A stretch of 64,000 nucleotides of DNA from assembly GCA_028095005.1 (NCBI GenBank), contig CM051459.1, positions 316,760,513 to 316,824,512 of the forward strand, written 5' to 3'. Positions 10,595-21,700 of this stretch are shown piece after piece. The stretch is from Rhynchospora pubera (taxonomy: Eukaryota > Streptophyta > Magnoliopsida > Poales > Cyperaceae). Under the pieces are notes generated by a model. It had not been told where the DNA came from, did no database searches, and saw only the letters and a list, made by a program, of their open reading frames with translations. Both the position numbers and the translations under genes were made by a program. Position 1 is the first letter of the stretch; each line of letters opens with the position of its first letter.

Positions 10595-12196
10595 TGATAA
10601 ATGGTTTTCGTACCTAGTATTTCAACCATTTATAGGTCTTAATTTCTTGATTTTATGTGCTTTTTCTAATGTTTAATTGCTAATTTAGGTTAGAAGTTAG
10701 GTACTGCCATGGTTGCTTCATTTTGTATAGGATCTACGCGATGTGGCTACTCGACACAACATTTGGAGCGATTTCAGACTAGACCTGCGGCCCACAGATC
10801 TGATCAGCGACCCACAGCGAGGCAGCGGGTAGCAGATGTTGACTGGCGATACAGAAGACTTCAGTGGGCTGCTAGACTTGGCAGCGGGCCGCTGGAAGAT
10901 GTTAACCGACAGACAAAAATAGCCAGCCAGATTTGCTATCTCCTCCACAACCGTCTACGCCAAATTTAGAGCCTCTACTTGCACAACCTCCACCTTTAGA
11001 GAATCGCCAATGTATGTTATATAAAGAGGAAGCGTTGAAGACAGGGGGGTCGGAATTAGCGGAGTTTTTCTGGGCGAAATGAGAACAGTTCTGCACAGGT
11101 CCAACGGGTCGCTAGATCCACCTGCGAACCGCTGTCGAGTAGCAGAAGACAGAAAGATAGAGATCGAGTTGCTTTTCTGTTGTAACTTTATTTCTTTCTT
11201 ATGTTATCTTTTCTCTTTGATACTTTGTTGATGTGTTCTATGTATGATCGCGAGTAGATATCTTTTTAGGGGCCATGGCAGTGAACCTTTAAGTTTATGA
11301 ATTGATATTGTTATTTTAGTTGATTTCTTAGTTGCATGTTGTGTTTTATTTCCTTTCTTAAATTGCTTATCTGATTGAAATTTAATTGCTTAGGTTAGTT
11401 TGCTCGTATCCATCAAGTATAGGCCTTGCTTGATTAGTAAGATAGTTAAGTCCAAATTAATCTAAGTATTTGACATCAATTGTATCAACTTGAAGGTTTA
11501 TAATCGAAAGATTGAACCAAGACTAATTAACGAGAGTTATAAGTCTTTTCTAATAGCGAAAGCTTAATAATTCATCGGTTAGAAAGGTATAAACCCGTAG
11601 AAACTAGACCACGAAACGAAAGTTGAAGTTTAGATCTACTTGATAGATTTGAAGTTAGTTGAATTGAATCCCAGACCTAAAACGAGAGTTTAATCTGTAA
11701 CACTTCAACAATAACCCAATCCTATACACAAAGCAACGTTTAAATCAACTAAGTAATAGTCTTAGCTTGACACCAGCGGGCCGCTGAGTGAACCAGCGAG
11801 GTGGTCTATGCCCGCTAACTAGCCAGCGACCAGCTGGTCTGTCAAGTGACCTGAGTCCACTTCAGCGGGCCGCTACGAAAGTCAGCGGACCGCTGGGACT
11901 GGAATAAACTGAAATAATCAGCATGCCTTAAGCTCCTAACTTCTAATTAGCCAATTAATCGACTTTTAACTGCAATCTGTTTTATTTAATAGTGATTTAA
12001 ATTAGTTGTTAACTCTGTGACCAACCTACATCATCCTGCAAACCTCTAGTTTAGTAGATTAAATAAAAATTGAAACTTGGTTATCAAACATCCGTCCTTG
12101 TGGTTCGACCCCTAAATACTTAGACGATTATCGTGCGCTTGCGATACAAATTTGAGTAAAATAGAGTATAATTCTAAAGCTAGAAAATTCACATCA
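10595..12196 (-). mobile_element. Solo LTR, 1.6 kb, nested in gag
   Basis: On the minus strand it begins TGATGTGAATTTTC and ends CATTTATCA, so the termini form TGAT...ATCA. Flanks are ATTAG (10590-10594) and ATTGG (12197-12201), a 5-bp TSD with one mismatch. The gag reading frame resumes on either side. The end carrying cgtccttgtggttcgacccc (about 12092-12111) is typical of long plant gypsy LTRs of the Athila/Tat type. GC-rich palindromic words such as cagcgggccgctg are scattered through it. No internal region is present. Confidence 0.8.
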
Positions 12197-12665
12197 ATTG
12201 GGTTGGAGCGAAAGGGGGGACCAAATCGGAGTTGACATGCTTCTTTAAATTGCAGCCAATTAGGAATCCTTTCGCTACGTTCTATCTTATAATACCATTG
12301 TTGAGCAACATCTGTCATGTGGTATGCTGCCAACCAAACTTTCTCTTCCTCAGGGACAAGTTGACCACGAAAATATTGCTCGCAACGACAGAGCCATTCA
12401 AGTGGTTCATCAGAACCGTCAAAGAGCAGAAACTCCACACAATGGTAACATGGGGGCACAACAGCACCAACGCTCGTAGGACCCTTGTTGCATGTACCTG
12501 TCGATTCAGAAGTATCTTCACGGATGATGATGCGTGAGTCTAACTCTGCTAGATGGGCCTGAATTGTTGTTATTTTCTGGTCTTGTGCATCTTGGCGTTT
12601 GAGCAAAGCTACAAACATATCTTTGATTTCTTTGAGGTCAGAAGCTCCAAGAACAGCAGCCATGG

Positions 12666-12677
12666 AATCTAATACCA
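12666..12677 (-). other. Primer-binding site of the gypsy element
   Basis: The minus strand reads TGGTATTAGATT, close to the initiator-Met tRNA complement TGGTATCAGAGC. It lies a few bases inside the 5' LTR and immediately before the gag start. Confidence 0.65.
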
Positions 12678-12683
12678 AATTGA

Positions 12684-12996
12684 TGTGATTCTCTGATCTT
12701 AAGTTAAAATTGTGGGTAGAGGGTTGACTATTTGAGTCGTTCCCTCGACGAGCTCCCTTCCTCGTCGTGGTTCTGACCTAACATAATACAAGAGAGAGAG
12801 ACTTGGAGAAGAAGACTAATTCTTTATTTCTTTTCTACCTTTCCATTACAGTTGAATCCTTGATGTATAGTTGCATAATAATCAAAATCCTAATACATTT
12901 TCTAATACAACAAATTAAAACTTGGAAATAAATAATATGGAAATAATTAGAAATTGTCTAATTCTGTTGGTTTCCTTTTTCCTAACGCCCATATCA
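12684..12996 (-). mobile_element. 5' LTR of the gypsy element
   Basis: 313 bp, TG...CA, similar throughout to the split 3' LTR (4646-4898 + 9902-9979). Small differences include a shorter GA run and a missing ttgactt unit. It provides the undisturbed insertion site for the CACTA element. Confidence 0.8.
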
Positions 12997-13026
12997 TGTA
13001 CATACCTCAAGCATCTATGTTGCAGG

Positions 13027-14572
13027 CATGGTTCAAAAACTCGGCCGAGTCCGAGTCAACTCGGGCGATTCGGAACGGACTCGGCGGAGGACGATCCGAT
13101 TTCTGGCGATTTGGAGTTGAATCGGGTTGGGACACCATTAATGTTGGTTTTCATCTATGTTACCCCAGTACTCCATAAATGCAGGAGTACCGGTACCAGG
13201 TACGGATACGGCTTCGGTACGACACCGGTACGAACCGACTATGCCACGTGGCGTACCGAATATTTTAATATGGTCAAATCAACAAATACGGTCAGCGATA
13301 CGGATGGGTACGTCCGATTTGTCTCTCGTACGAAACGGTACACCAGTTGTGTAGTCCTTTTTTTTTTAAATTTAAACTTAACATATGGGGATGGGGAGTG
13401 GGGACCACCATGCACGTGGAGACTATTTTTTTTTTTTGGGTATTTAAAGCCTTGGTGCAACACTTGAAACTTTCATTCAATCAAAAAGAGTACATGCCAA
13501 TTACATGGAGACTTAGGACGATCCCAGCTTGAGGCTTATGTTTTCTAAATATTAATTATGAATCATGATTGATAATAATTTATTACTTATTATACAATAT
13601 AATGATTAGTACATTGTATGTAGATTATACATAATATTAATATAAATAGAAATAATAATAATAATAGATTATACATTATAATGATTAATATAAATATATA
13701 AATATAAGGATACATAATTTATATATGTAAATATATAAATATATATAAGGATACATCGCCGTACTCGTATCGAAGATTTTTGAAAATTTTCGTACCGCCG
13801 TACCCGAATCGTACCGGGTACGGTCGTATCCGTACCCATGCAACATAGGTTTTCATCTCTGGAGAGAGGTGAAGGGGGGTACAGGAACACCGGAAAAGGT
13901 TGCTAGGGTGGAGAAATCAAGTCAGGTGGCCAGGAAAAGCACCATGGCAGCTGGTTACGTGGGGATTTAATTGCTTGGAGTAAACGATATTCCCGACTTG
14001 GGAACGGGAAAGAGAAGAAGAAGGGGAAGGGACTACAATGGACAGCTCCATTTCTGCATTTTTTTTATTTTTTTCATTTAAATATGATCACACGTTCCAG
14101 ATTAATCAGAAGTGAAATAATTTTATAATAAAATGATAATTGATCCAAAAATCGATCCAAAAACATATAAAAAATGATAATTTCGTTCTCTACGATTCTA
14201 ATTAATATGTTAAGATGTTTTAATGGAATTATATTCATTTAAAAATTATTTTTTTAAAATATATTTTATTTAATCATTAAAACTCTACTTATTTTTTTTA
14301 TTTTATTTCTAAAAAAAATGAAGTCATATTATTTTATATTATAGTTAATTTTTTTCTCTTCAAATATTTGAGTTATTAACTTATTTTTGAATAAATAATT
14401 TGTTCCAATTTTTTTCATATTTTTTTTATTTTTAGGGCATGAAATATGATTTTTTTTTAAAAAAAAAATCCAAGTTTCTGATCCAAGTCACCCGATTTTT
14501 TCCGAGTCATCCGATTCGATTTCTATGACCAACAGTCCGAGTCCGATTCCGATTTCGAGTTTGAGAACCATG
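13027..14572. mobile_element. hAT element with perfect 8-bp TSD (GTTGCAGG)
   Basis: The ends are CATGGTTCAAAAACTCG and, inverted, CATGGTTCTCAAACTCG. The 8-bp duplication GTTGCAGG lies at 13019-13026 and 14573-14580. Just inside both ends are CCGAGTC/GACTCGG-type repeats. No transposase frame is seen, so it is non-autonomous. It lies in the GYNPAT exon of the ABCG gene and carries another element at 13156-13847. The rest is AT-rich. Confidence 0.88.
13156..13847. mobile_element. Element with TATGTT ends and 10-bp TSD, nested in hAT
   Basis: It starts TATGTTACCCC and ends, inverted, TATGTTGCATGGGTACGG. The direct repeat GGTTTTCATC flanks it (13146-13155, 13848-13857). Both ends hold arrays of GGTACGGATACGG/GTACCGGTACG words. 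The TSD length suggests a Mutator-like element (9-11 bp). No protein is encoded. Confidence 0.75.
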
Positions 14573-14616
14573 GTTGCAGGATTATATCCGTGCTTTATTT
14601 TTACCACAGGTATCCT

Positions 14617-14930
14617 CTGGTTATGGCAGAAAACGCATATGATTTGTTTTTGATTGAAACGACTACATTATTTCAGGGTGGTTGTCCATGGAATTACCTC
14701 AAAATACTTGATCAATTCAGAACCATTTGGTCCGATTGGGCCCCAATATATCTCTTCCCCTCCTCTTTTCATTAGAAAAAGCTGTTGTTGACAAAAAAAC
14801 ATACAAGCAGTAATATTTTAGCTGATCGTTTAGCTGGGAAAGGAATCAGACACGAGATATATTCTTATGCACAGGTATCTACTGGTCTTGACTCTTACTT
14901 GGTCGCCTAACGAGTATAAGCTTATGTTCC
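14617..14930 (+). pseudogene. Possible RNase H scrap from a LINE
   Basis: At about 14810-14875 the plus strand reads SSNILADRLAGKGIRHE, resembling the end of plant LINE RNase H domains (…ADxLAKxG). The remainder is not recognisable. On the minus strand this stretch would be an intron of the ABCG gene. The call is weak because the match is short. Confidence 0.3.
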
Positions 14931-14933
14931 TAA

Positions 14934-15089
14934 GCTTCCGTTTGGATGAGAGAAGAAGAAGGAGGAAGAAGGAAGAAGGAAGAAAAAAATTATAAACAAT
15001 TCAAACTCTTCACAAAGTTACACACTTTCCAATACTTCTTTCCACTTCTTCCCTTCTTCCCTTCTTCCCACACCTATCCAAACGGAGCC
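14934..15089. mobile_element. Tourist-like MITE, TSD TAA
   Basis: 156 bp with ends GCTTCCGTTTGGATGAG and, inverted, GGCTCCGTTTGGATAGG. TAA is duplicated at 14931-14933 and 15090-15092. The middle is made of GAAGAAGG purine tracts and their complement. It is the same family as the element at 29027-29215. Confidence 0.8.
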
Positions 15090-15139
15090 TAAGATTTTAT
15101 GTACTAAGATCAATTGCCACCATCAATAATTGATCAGCA

Positions 15140-18100
15140 TGTCACACCCCGACCACCGAGGCGTGACAGAAACATCCTTCTTTACCCATTACTACTGAAA
15201 GACTCTAATTCTTAACTAAAAATTCTAGCCAGTAAGTATCACAACCCAAAGTTTAAATAGAAAATTAAATGTTTTATCACAAACATGCAGCAACGGAATG
15301 AAATATAGCCTTAACTTACTAACTAGTAAGCCTATTTATTTATTTACCTCCTTATATACTTAAGCTACATAAAGACATGCGCACACTAGAAAATACAAAA
15401 GTCTTTTTATCTTCTTTATAAAAAAAACGCAAGGACTGTTGTATGCAACGTTTAAACAAAGAAAGGTAAATAAGAATGTAAAATATCAGTTGGGTTGAAG
15501 TATCATTATCAAGTAAAGTAAGACATGAAGAAAATGCATGTATAACACAGTAATGATGCTGCTTTTAAACCCTCTCAGAAACTAGTTCGTAATAAAATGC
15601 TAACTAGCAAAAGCACATGTAACTTGAGAATTTAAGAGTATAATTATCTACAGCACTCTTACAAATAAAAACTGACATAAACATATATGTTTACACTTAC
15701 AATTACAAGCAAGTTTAAAGTTTAAGTTTGCAATAAGTTTATAAAAATACAGAATCAACTAATATTTCAAACACACAAATATAGGCTCTGCAAGTAGGCT
15801 TTGATAAACCAAAAGTTAAATTACACACCATGTTTGGAACATCAATAAGAAGATATATTAAAATAGAAGTTGCTAAAACATCACATTATACTCATAACCA
15901 AGTATGGTGCACAGATTTGGAAAATATCAAAGCTACTTATTAAAGTATCTGCTAACAACCCTTCCTCTTAAAGCTTGTAGTACAGGTAAGTCATAGTTAC
16001 ACAATTTACTTATAAATGTAAGTTAAAAAAAAACAGTGAGTGACACCCAGGTGCATGCTCAAAAGTTAAAGTTCAAACTGCACCTACACAAATATATATT
16101 GATCACCTAACTGACACCAAGTAGCTGAGCATAGACTCATTTTACAACTTTCAAAATATGCAAGTAATATCATACTGACAGAAACATGGAAATTCTTAAA
16201 CTTTACCAAGCTACCTAGTTATCAACACTAAAATAAACCTTCACACATATACTTTACAGATACTAATCCGACACAAAACAAAATGTCACAAACTATACAG
16301 GTTACATGATACTTACCAGTAATTAACCAAAATGGCCTACTCTTTACAGCTCTGACCCCGCTCGCTAAACCTGGAACCCACAAAGTAGAAAATGAGATAA
16401 AGAAAGCTTTATCTCAGTACGGTATTTAGTTCCAGCCACTTGAATTTTAAATTTCAAGTTTAGAAACTAATTATCTTACTGAGTTAAAATGCAATAACAG
16501 ATTTATTAAGAAATTATTTATATCTTATCTCAATAAACAAAGCAATATCAAATTAAGTCACTTAATGCAATATGATACATGAGCTCAGCAATAATCTCAT
16601 GGCAATTCAGATTTAAAACAATTATAACAAATGCTGACTCAAATGTTTGGATATACTAGGAACATGCAGGTCTGGTTCCATTGATCAATTCAAGTCGATA
16701 ATGCTGCGAGACACCTCCTCTTGAGGGCTACCATCAGCCAAATAATTCATACTCAATTCAGTCAAATAAATATTCTAATTGTACATGCATGTTGGGAACA
16801 CTCACCCTCTTGACCATTCTAGACTGGACCTTTAAGAGTCCCGGTACATAAGCGCTTATTACACGGTGCTTGGTAGGATGGTTCATGACGCCACCTCCAA
16901 ACATTACGAGTGTCTATCTCAACCACACAAGATGTACTATTCATCACATTCAGAACATATTTCAATGAAATACCATTCAACATGCCACTTAAATCATGCG
17001 TCATTTATATATAAACAGATTTTCATGAATGCAACAATCAATGAACACAACATGCAAGCTACTAATTAAGTCTGTATTTCTGTATATATAAAAATAATTC
17101 AATTAAAATTCAAGTGGAATCCGTACCTTCAATCCAAAATAAACGACCCCAAGCAACAAGATATCCTAAGCCCCGTCAGTCATACCAGCACCAACCGGCT
17201 CTGACCCTTCCCTTAACTCTACAGAAAGAAATAAAACTAATCTAAGTCCTTATTTAAAACAACAAGCAATAGCAATGCAATATCAAACAACAAATGAGAA
17301 TTAGTCTAGTTCAGAAATTCCTAATTAAATTTTAAGAGGTGACTATTTCTTTTGTGGTACTATAATTAAACTCATTCCAACTAGTGGTACTAATTTGTAA
17401 TTACAAAACTGAACCATAGTATTAAACCATGGAACAACACTAGTATAAAGTGCAGCAGTGCTATTAACAGTGAACTAGTGGCTGGTTCTACTTTAGTTTC
17501 ATTTACTGCATCAAAGTTAAGGTTTGTACCTAGCTAAACTGATTTTGGGTATTCCTTGAACAGACCAACTAGTTGGCTAGTGAGTGACTCTTCAAAGCCT
17601 ACTTACTGGTTCTTATCACTCAAATAAAGAAAGAACACTGATATCTAAAAATTACAGCAAAGCTAACCAATTATTAAAATAGAAAATCAACTTAACATTT
17701 TACAAATAATTAACTTCTATTGATAAAATAATTTCGAAATTCTTAACATCTAACTCACTAATTAAATATCTGAAATCAATTTCTATTAACAAAACAAATT
17801 TCAGTTCTAATTTAACTAATTGGAAAAAATTGTTCATAAAACCCTAGAACCAACAAACATTCAGCTATACCAAAGAAAATCTGCAATTAACTTAAAAGAA
17901 CAACAGAATGGAGAAGTCTAATACTAGATGAACAAATTTACTTACTCAATTTAAGTAACAAATTGAAGATGGGAAAATTCGAGAGAGACCTTCAGTTTTC
18001 AATTTCGGCCACTGGAAACAATACGGAAGCTTGCTTCTAAAAGGGAAAATGACACATTTCTTTCTCTACGCCTTTCAGAGATTTACTAGTCAAAGTTTAG

Positions 18101-18709
18101 TGTATTAATTGAGGTTTTGTGGAAGCTTGGTAAAGGATAGAAAAGCAACGAAAATGGAAGAGGAGAGAATGAGTTGTGCAAAACCAGATTCTAAAAAGAA
18201 AAATCGGATTCCCCAAAGCCCATATTCCCAAGCCACACACTTGAACCTGGTGTAACATTAATTCAATGAACCATTGACTTGTATTATAATAGGTCCCACT
18301 AGTAAGGAGCCATTCTAAAAAGGATACTCAAATTTCAGAACACATAAGTAGTACTGTACCCAAAATGCTTCAATTAACATATATATGTATTTTTTTAAGA
18401 GTAAAATCAAAACAACGGCTTAAAGGAAAAAAATGCAAATATACTTTTATTCAAGATATCAATATTTGCCATGTACATCAAACCATTTCCTGTAGGCAAA
18501 TAAAAATAAATTTTATGATGCATAGTAAAGGAAACATTTATAACACAAAAAGAAGTTACAAATTTCTATATATTTTTATTAAAAATAGCAACGTTGAGTA
18601 TATAGAAATTAAAAAGTGAACTTCATGAAAATAATTTATCAAAATCAGAATCAAGTAATGCATCCAAATTTCAGAAATTTTAACAACAACAAAAATCTTT
18701 AGTATCACA
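15140..18709 (-). mobile_element. 3' LTR of the chromovirus
   Basis: 3570 bp, TG...CA, AT-rich, no protein. The polypurine tract abuts it on the right. The same sequence recurs 7841 bases further on. Confidence 0.95.
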
Positions 18710-18722
18710 TCCCTCCCCCCTT
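18710..18722 (-). other. Polypurine tract
   Basis: The minus strand reads AAGGGGGGAGGGA directly before the LTR TGTGATAC. It is the plus-strand primer of reverse transcription and overlaps the pol stop codon (TAA at 18721-18723). Confidence 0.85.
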
Positions 18723-21700
18723 AAAAACCCCGTTCAGTCCTCTGAACGGAGCGCGTACCTGAGACGTCAAACAGTTCGGGAAACCTCTCTCTCATATCTG
18801 ACTCTGACTCCCAAGTAGCCTCCTTTATAGAATGTCTATTCCATTGGACAAGGACAAACCGGAGTGTACGGCTGCGTAGCCGCTGTTCCTTCCTATCGAG
18901 GATTCGCAAAGGTCGCTCCTCATAGGACAAGTCTGGTTCTAGCTGCAAATTTGAATAGTCCAGTCTATGAGATGGGTCATGTATGTATCGTCGGAGCTGA
19001 GATACATGAAAAACTGGGTGTACCCGATTTAATTCTGGTGGCAATGCTAATTTATAAGCCACAGCCCCAACTTTTTCATCTACAACAAATGGTCCAATGT
19101 AGCGTGGACTCAATTTTCCTGAAACTCCAAATCGGAAAACTCCTCGAAAAGGTGAAACCTTAAGCAATACATTGTCACCTTTCTTGTATTCTATAGGTCG
19201 CCTATGTACATCAGCATATCTTTTCTGTCTCTCTTGTGCAGCCTTAAGACGACTCAAAACAAGTCTCGTTTTTTCTGCACTTTCAGAAATCAGCTCGGGT
19301 CCTGTAGGAGAATAGGTCCCTTTGAGCTTCCACCCTAATGGTGTCCTGCAAGCCTGACCATAAAGCACTTCATATGGTGGCATCCCAACACTAGTATGGT
19401 AGCTATTGTTATATGCTAATTCAGCCAAGTGCAAATGATCTAACCAAGATCCTCCAAAACTCAGAGCACACGCTCGCAACATGTCTTCTAGAATTTGAAT
19501 CGTGCGCTCTGACTGGCCATCCGTTTGTGGATGATGAGCTGAACTGAACTTCAACTTTGTGCCCAATGCTTCTTGGAAGCTTTTCCAAAAATGAGAGGTA
19601 AAGCGTCCATCTCGATCAGAAATAATCTCTCGTGGACAGCCATGTAATCGGCACCAATGCCGCATGAATAACTCCGCTAAATCACGGCTGCCCATATCTG
19701 ATCTGATTGGTATAAATCGTGCCACCTTTGTTAGGCGATCCACAATCACCCAAATGCCATCTACACGACCTTTAGTTCGAGGGAAACCAAAAGAAAAATC
19801 CATTGTGATTGATTCAAATTTTTCTTTTGGCCTTTTCAATGGCTGCAACAGACCAGCAGTCTTTTGCCTATCGGCTTTTACTTGTTGACACACCAAACAT
19901 TTTGCCACAAATTCAGCTACTTCTTTTTTCATCCTAGGCCACCAGAAATGTCGCTTTAAATCCTGATACATCTTTACTTCACCGGGATGAATAGTGTAAC
20001 CAGATTCATGAGCCTCTTTCAAAATTAGAGACTTCAGTTCTTTGTCATCTGGAACACAAATGCGATCACTAAATCTTAAGAGACCTGATTCATCCAATCT
20101 AAAACTGTTATTTAGGTTGGTTTCGGCATGTTGTCGGAATTTTTGGCACCTATCATCTAGTTGTTGTGCTGTTTTGATTCTTTCAGGTAAGTTGGGTTGG
20201 ATTTCAAGAGTAGCTACTATTAGAGTTGTGGTTGCAGCATGACAAATGGGTCTGTGCAAGTTTAGGTTAATAAGGGATTGGTTGATAAGGTTGGTGGCTA
20301 AGTCATATGACAACTCCACATTCAGATCCATTCTTCTCATCTCTTCTACTAGTTTCAGCTCACTGGTGATCAAGGTTGCAACATTAGTTTGATATTTTCG
20401 GCTTAAGGCATCAGCTACTAGGTTACCTTTGCCAACATGATACAAAATCTCCAAGTCGTAATCTTTTAAAAGCTCTAACCATCTCCTTTGTCGAAGGTTT
20501 AGCTCTTTCTGTGAAAATATGTACTTGAGACTTTGATGATCTGTATATACTTTGCACTTTGCACCATACAAATAATGTCTCCACAATTTTAGTGCAAAGA
20601 TAACAGCGGCTAATTCCAAATCATGTGTGAGATAATTTTGCTCATGTACCTTGAGTTGTCGCGAACCATATGCAATGACATGCTTATCTTGCATAAGTAC
20701 ACATCCAAGCCCAACTCGAGATGCATCTGTGTACACCGCAAACTCCTTGTCAGGCACTGGCATTGCCAAAATTGGTGCTGCCATCAGCCTATTTTTCAAT
20801 TTCTGGAAGCTCTCCTCCTGAGCTCCACCCCACATGAATTTAACATCTTTGTGCAATAATTGAGTTAGCGGCCGAGCAATTTTTGAAAAGTCTTCTACAA
20901 ACCGTCTGTAGTACCCGGCCAACCCGAGAAAACTACGCACTTCCTTGACCGTCCTTGGCTGTTCCCAATCAGCTATTGCCCGTACCTTCGCGGGATCCAC
21001 GGACAGTCCTTTTCCTGAGATAACATGCCCAAGGAAAGCCACTTCTTCAAGCCAAAAGTCGCACTTGGACAATTTACCAAAGAGCTTGTGTTCTCTTAAT
21101 CGAGTCAACACCGCTCGTAAGTGCTCAGCATGCTCTTCATAAGTGCGAGAGTATATCAGGATGTCATCTATAAAGACAACCACAAAGTTATCTAAATACT
21201 CTCGAAAGACCCGATTTATTAGGTCCATAAAGGCTGCCGGTGCATTTGTCAAACCAAAGGGCATTACTAAATATTCATAGTGCCCATATCTCGAGCGAAA
21301 AGCTGTCTTCTCGACATCTTCAGGTTTTATCCTTAATTGATGATAACCTGTTCTGAGGTCAATCTTTGAGTAAACTGAGGACCCTTGTAGCTGGTCAAAC
21401 AGATCATCAATCCTTGGTAAGGGATACCTATTTTTGATGGTCACCTTATTAAGCTCTCTGTAATCAATGCATAGCCTTAATGTGCCATCTTTCTTTTTCA
21501 CAAAGAGTACAGGTACACCCCATGGTGAAGTGCTTGGCCTTATGAAACCTTTAGCCAATAACTCTTCTAGCTGAACCTTTAGTTCTTTAAGTTCAGCTGG
21601 TGCCATTCTGTATGGGGTCTTAGAGATGGGTTGGGTGCCCGGCATAAGTTCAATGCCGAACTCAACTTCTCGCTGCGGCGGCATTCCAGAAATCTCATCA

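Larger units (their letters stand above)
10046..12678 (-). pseudogene. Gypsy gag, interrupted and with an internal stop
   Basis: The N-terminal part (12678-12197) starts near MAAVLGASDLKEIKDMF, continues through FDGSDEPLEWLCRCEQYF and WYYKIE (Retrotrans_gag fold), and breaks at PPFRSNPI, where a solo LTR is inserted. Reading resumes at 10590 with ITELSLLH-stop-SGSVQEYTKDF. The CAA-to-TAA change gives a stop at about 10566. It continues to CDSERHY-stop near 10370, then a frame with CFNCDEFYTRGHKCKQLF, the zinc knuckle, at about 10120-10170. It packages RNA in intact relatives. This copy cannot make a full gag. Confidence 0.8.
4646..12996 (-). mobile_element. Non-autonomous Ty3/gypsy element, twice interrupted
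   Basis: Minus-strand order is 5' LTR (12684-12996), primer site (12666-12677), gag (12678 to about 10046), a short 3' region and polypurine tract (about 9980-10040), and 3' LTR (4646-4898 plus 9902-9979). The gag frame reaches its zinc knuckle and acidic tail (SSLLDANETPNKY) and runs almost directly into QLEDKLLLME, a typical chromovirus C-terminal motif. All of protease, RT, RNase H and integrase is missing. Two later insertions interrupt it: CACTA (4899-9901) in the 3' LTR and a solo LTR (10595-12196) in gag. The left flank is an ABCG exon. The flanks do not match (caaga on the left, tgtac on the right), so one border has been deleted or rearranged. Confidence 0.8.
13006..14616 (-). pseudogene. 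ABCG exon GYNPAT-MLE, split by a hAT element
   Basis: If the hAT insertion (13027-14572 plus one TSD copy) is removed, the minus strand reads, in one frame, IPVVKIKHGYNPAT-stop-MLE followed by gtatgt. This is the highly conserved PDR motif (…KIKDGYNPATWMLE) that immediately precedes the exons at 2847-4645. The Trp codon is TAG (13015-13017). An acceptor-like ccag precedes the exon at about 14617-14620. Only nine bases of the following intron remain before the LTR of the gypsy element at 12996. The exon therefore belongs to the same dead gene, in the same orientation. Confidence 0.85.

Noticed and set aside
13239..13480. Short frames in the GGTACGG-rich element
   Set aside because: Low-complexity translation of repeated words within a non-coding element.
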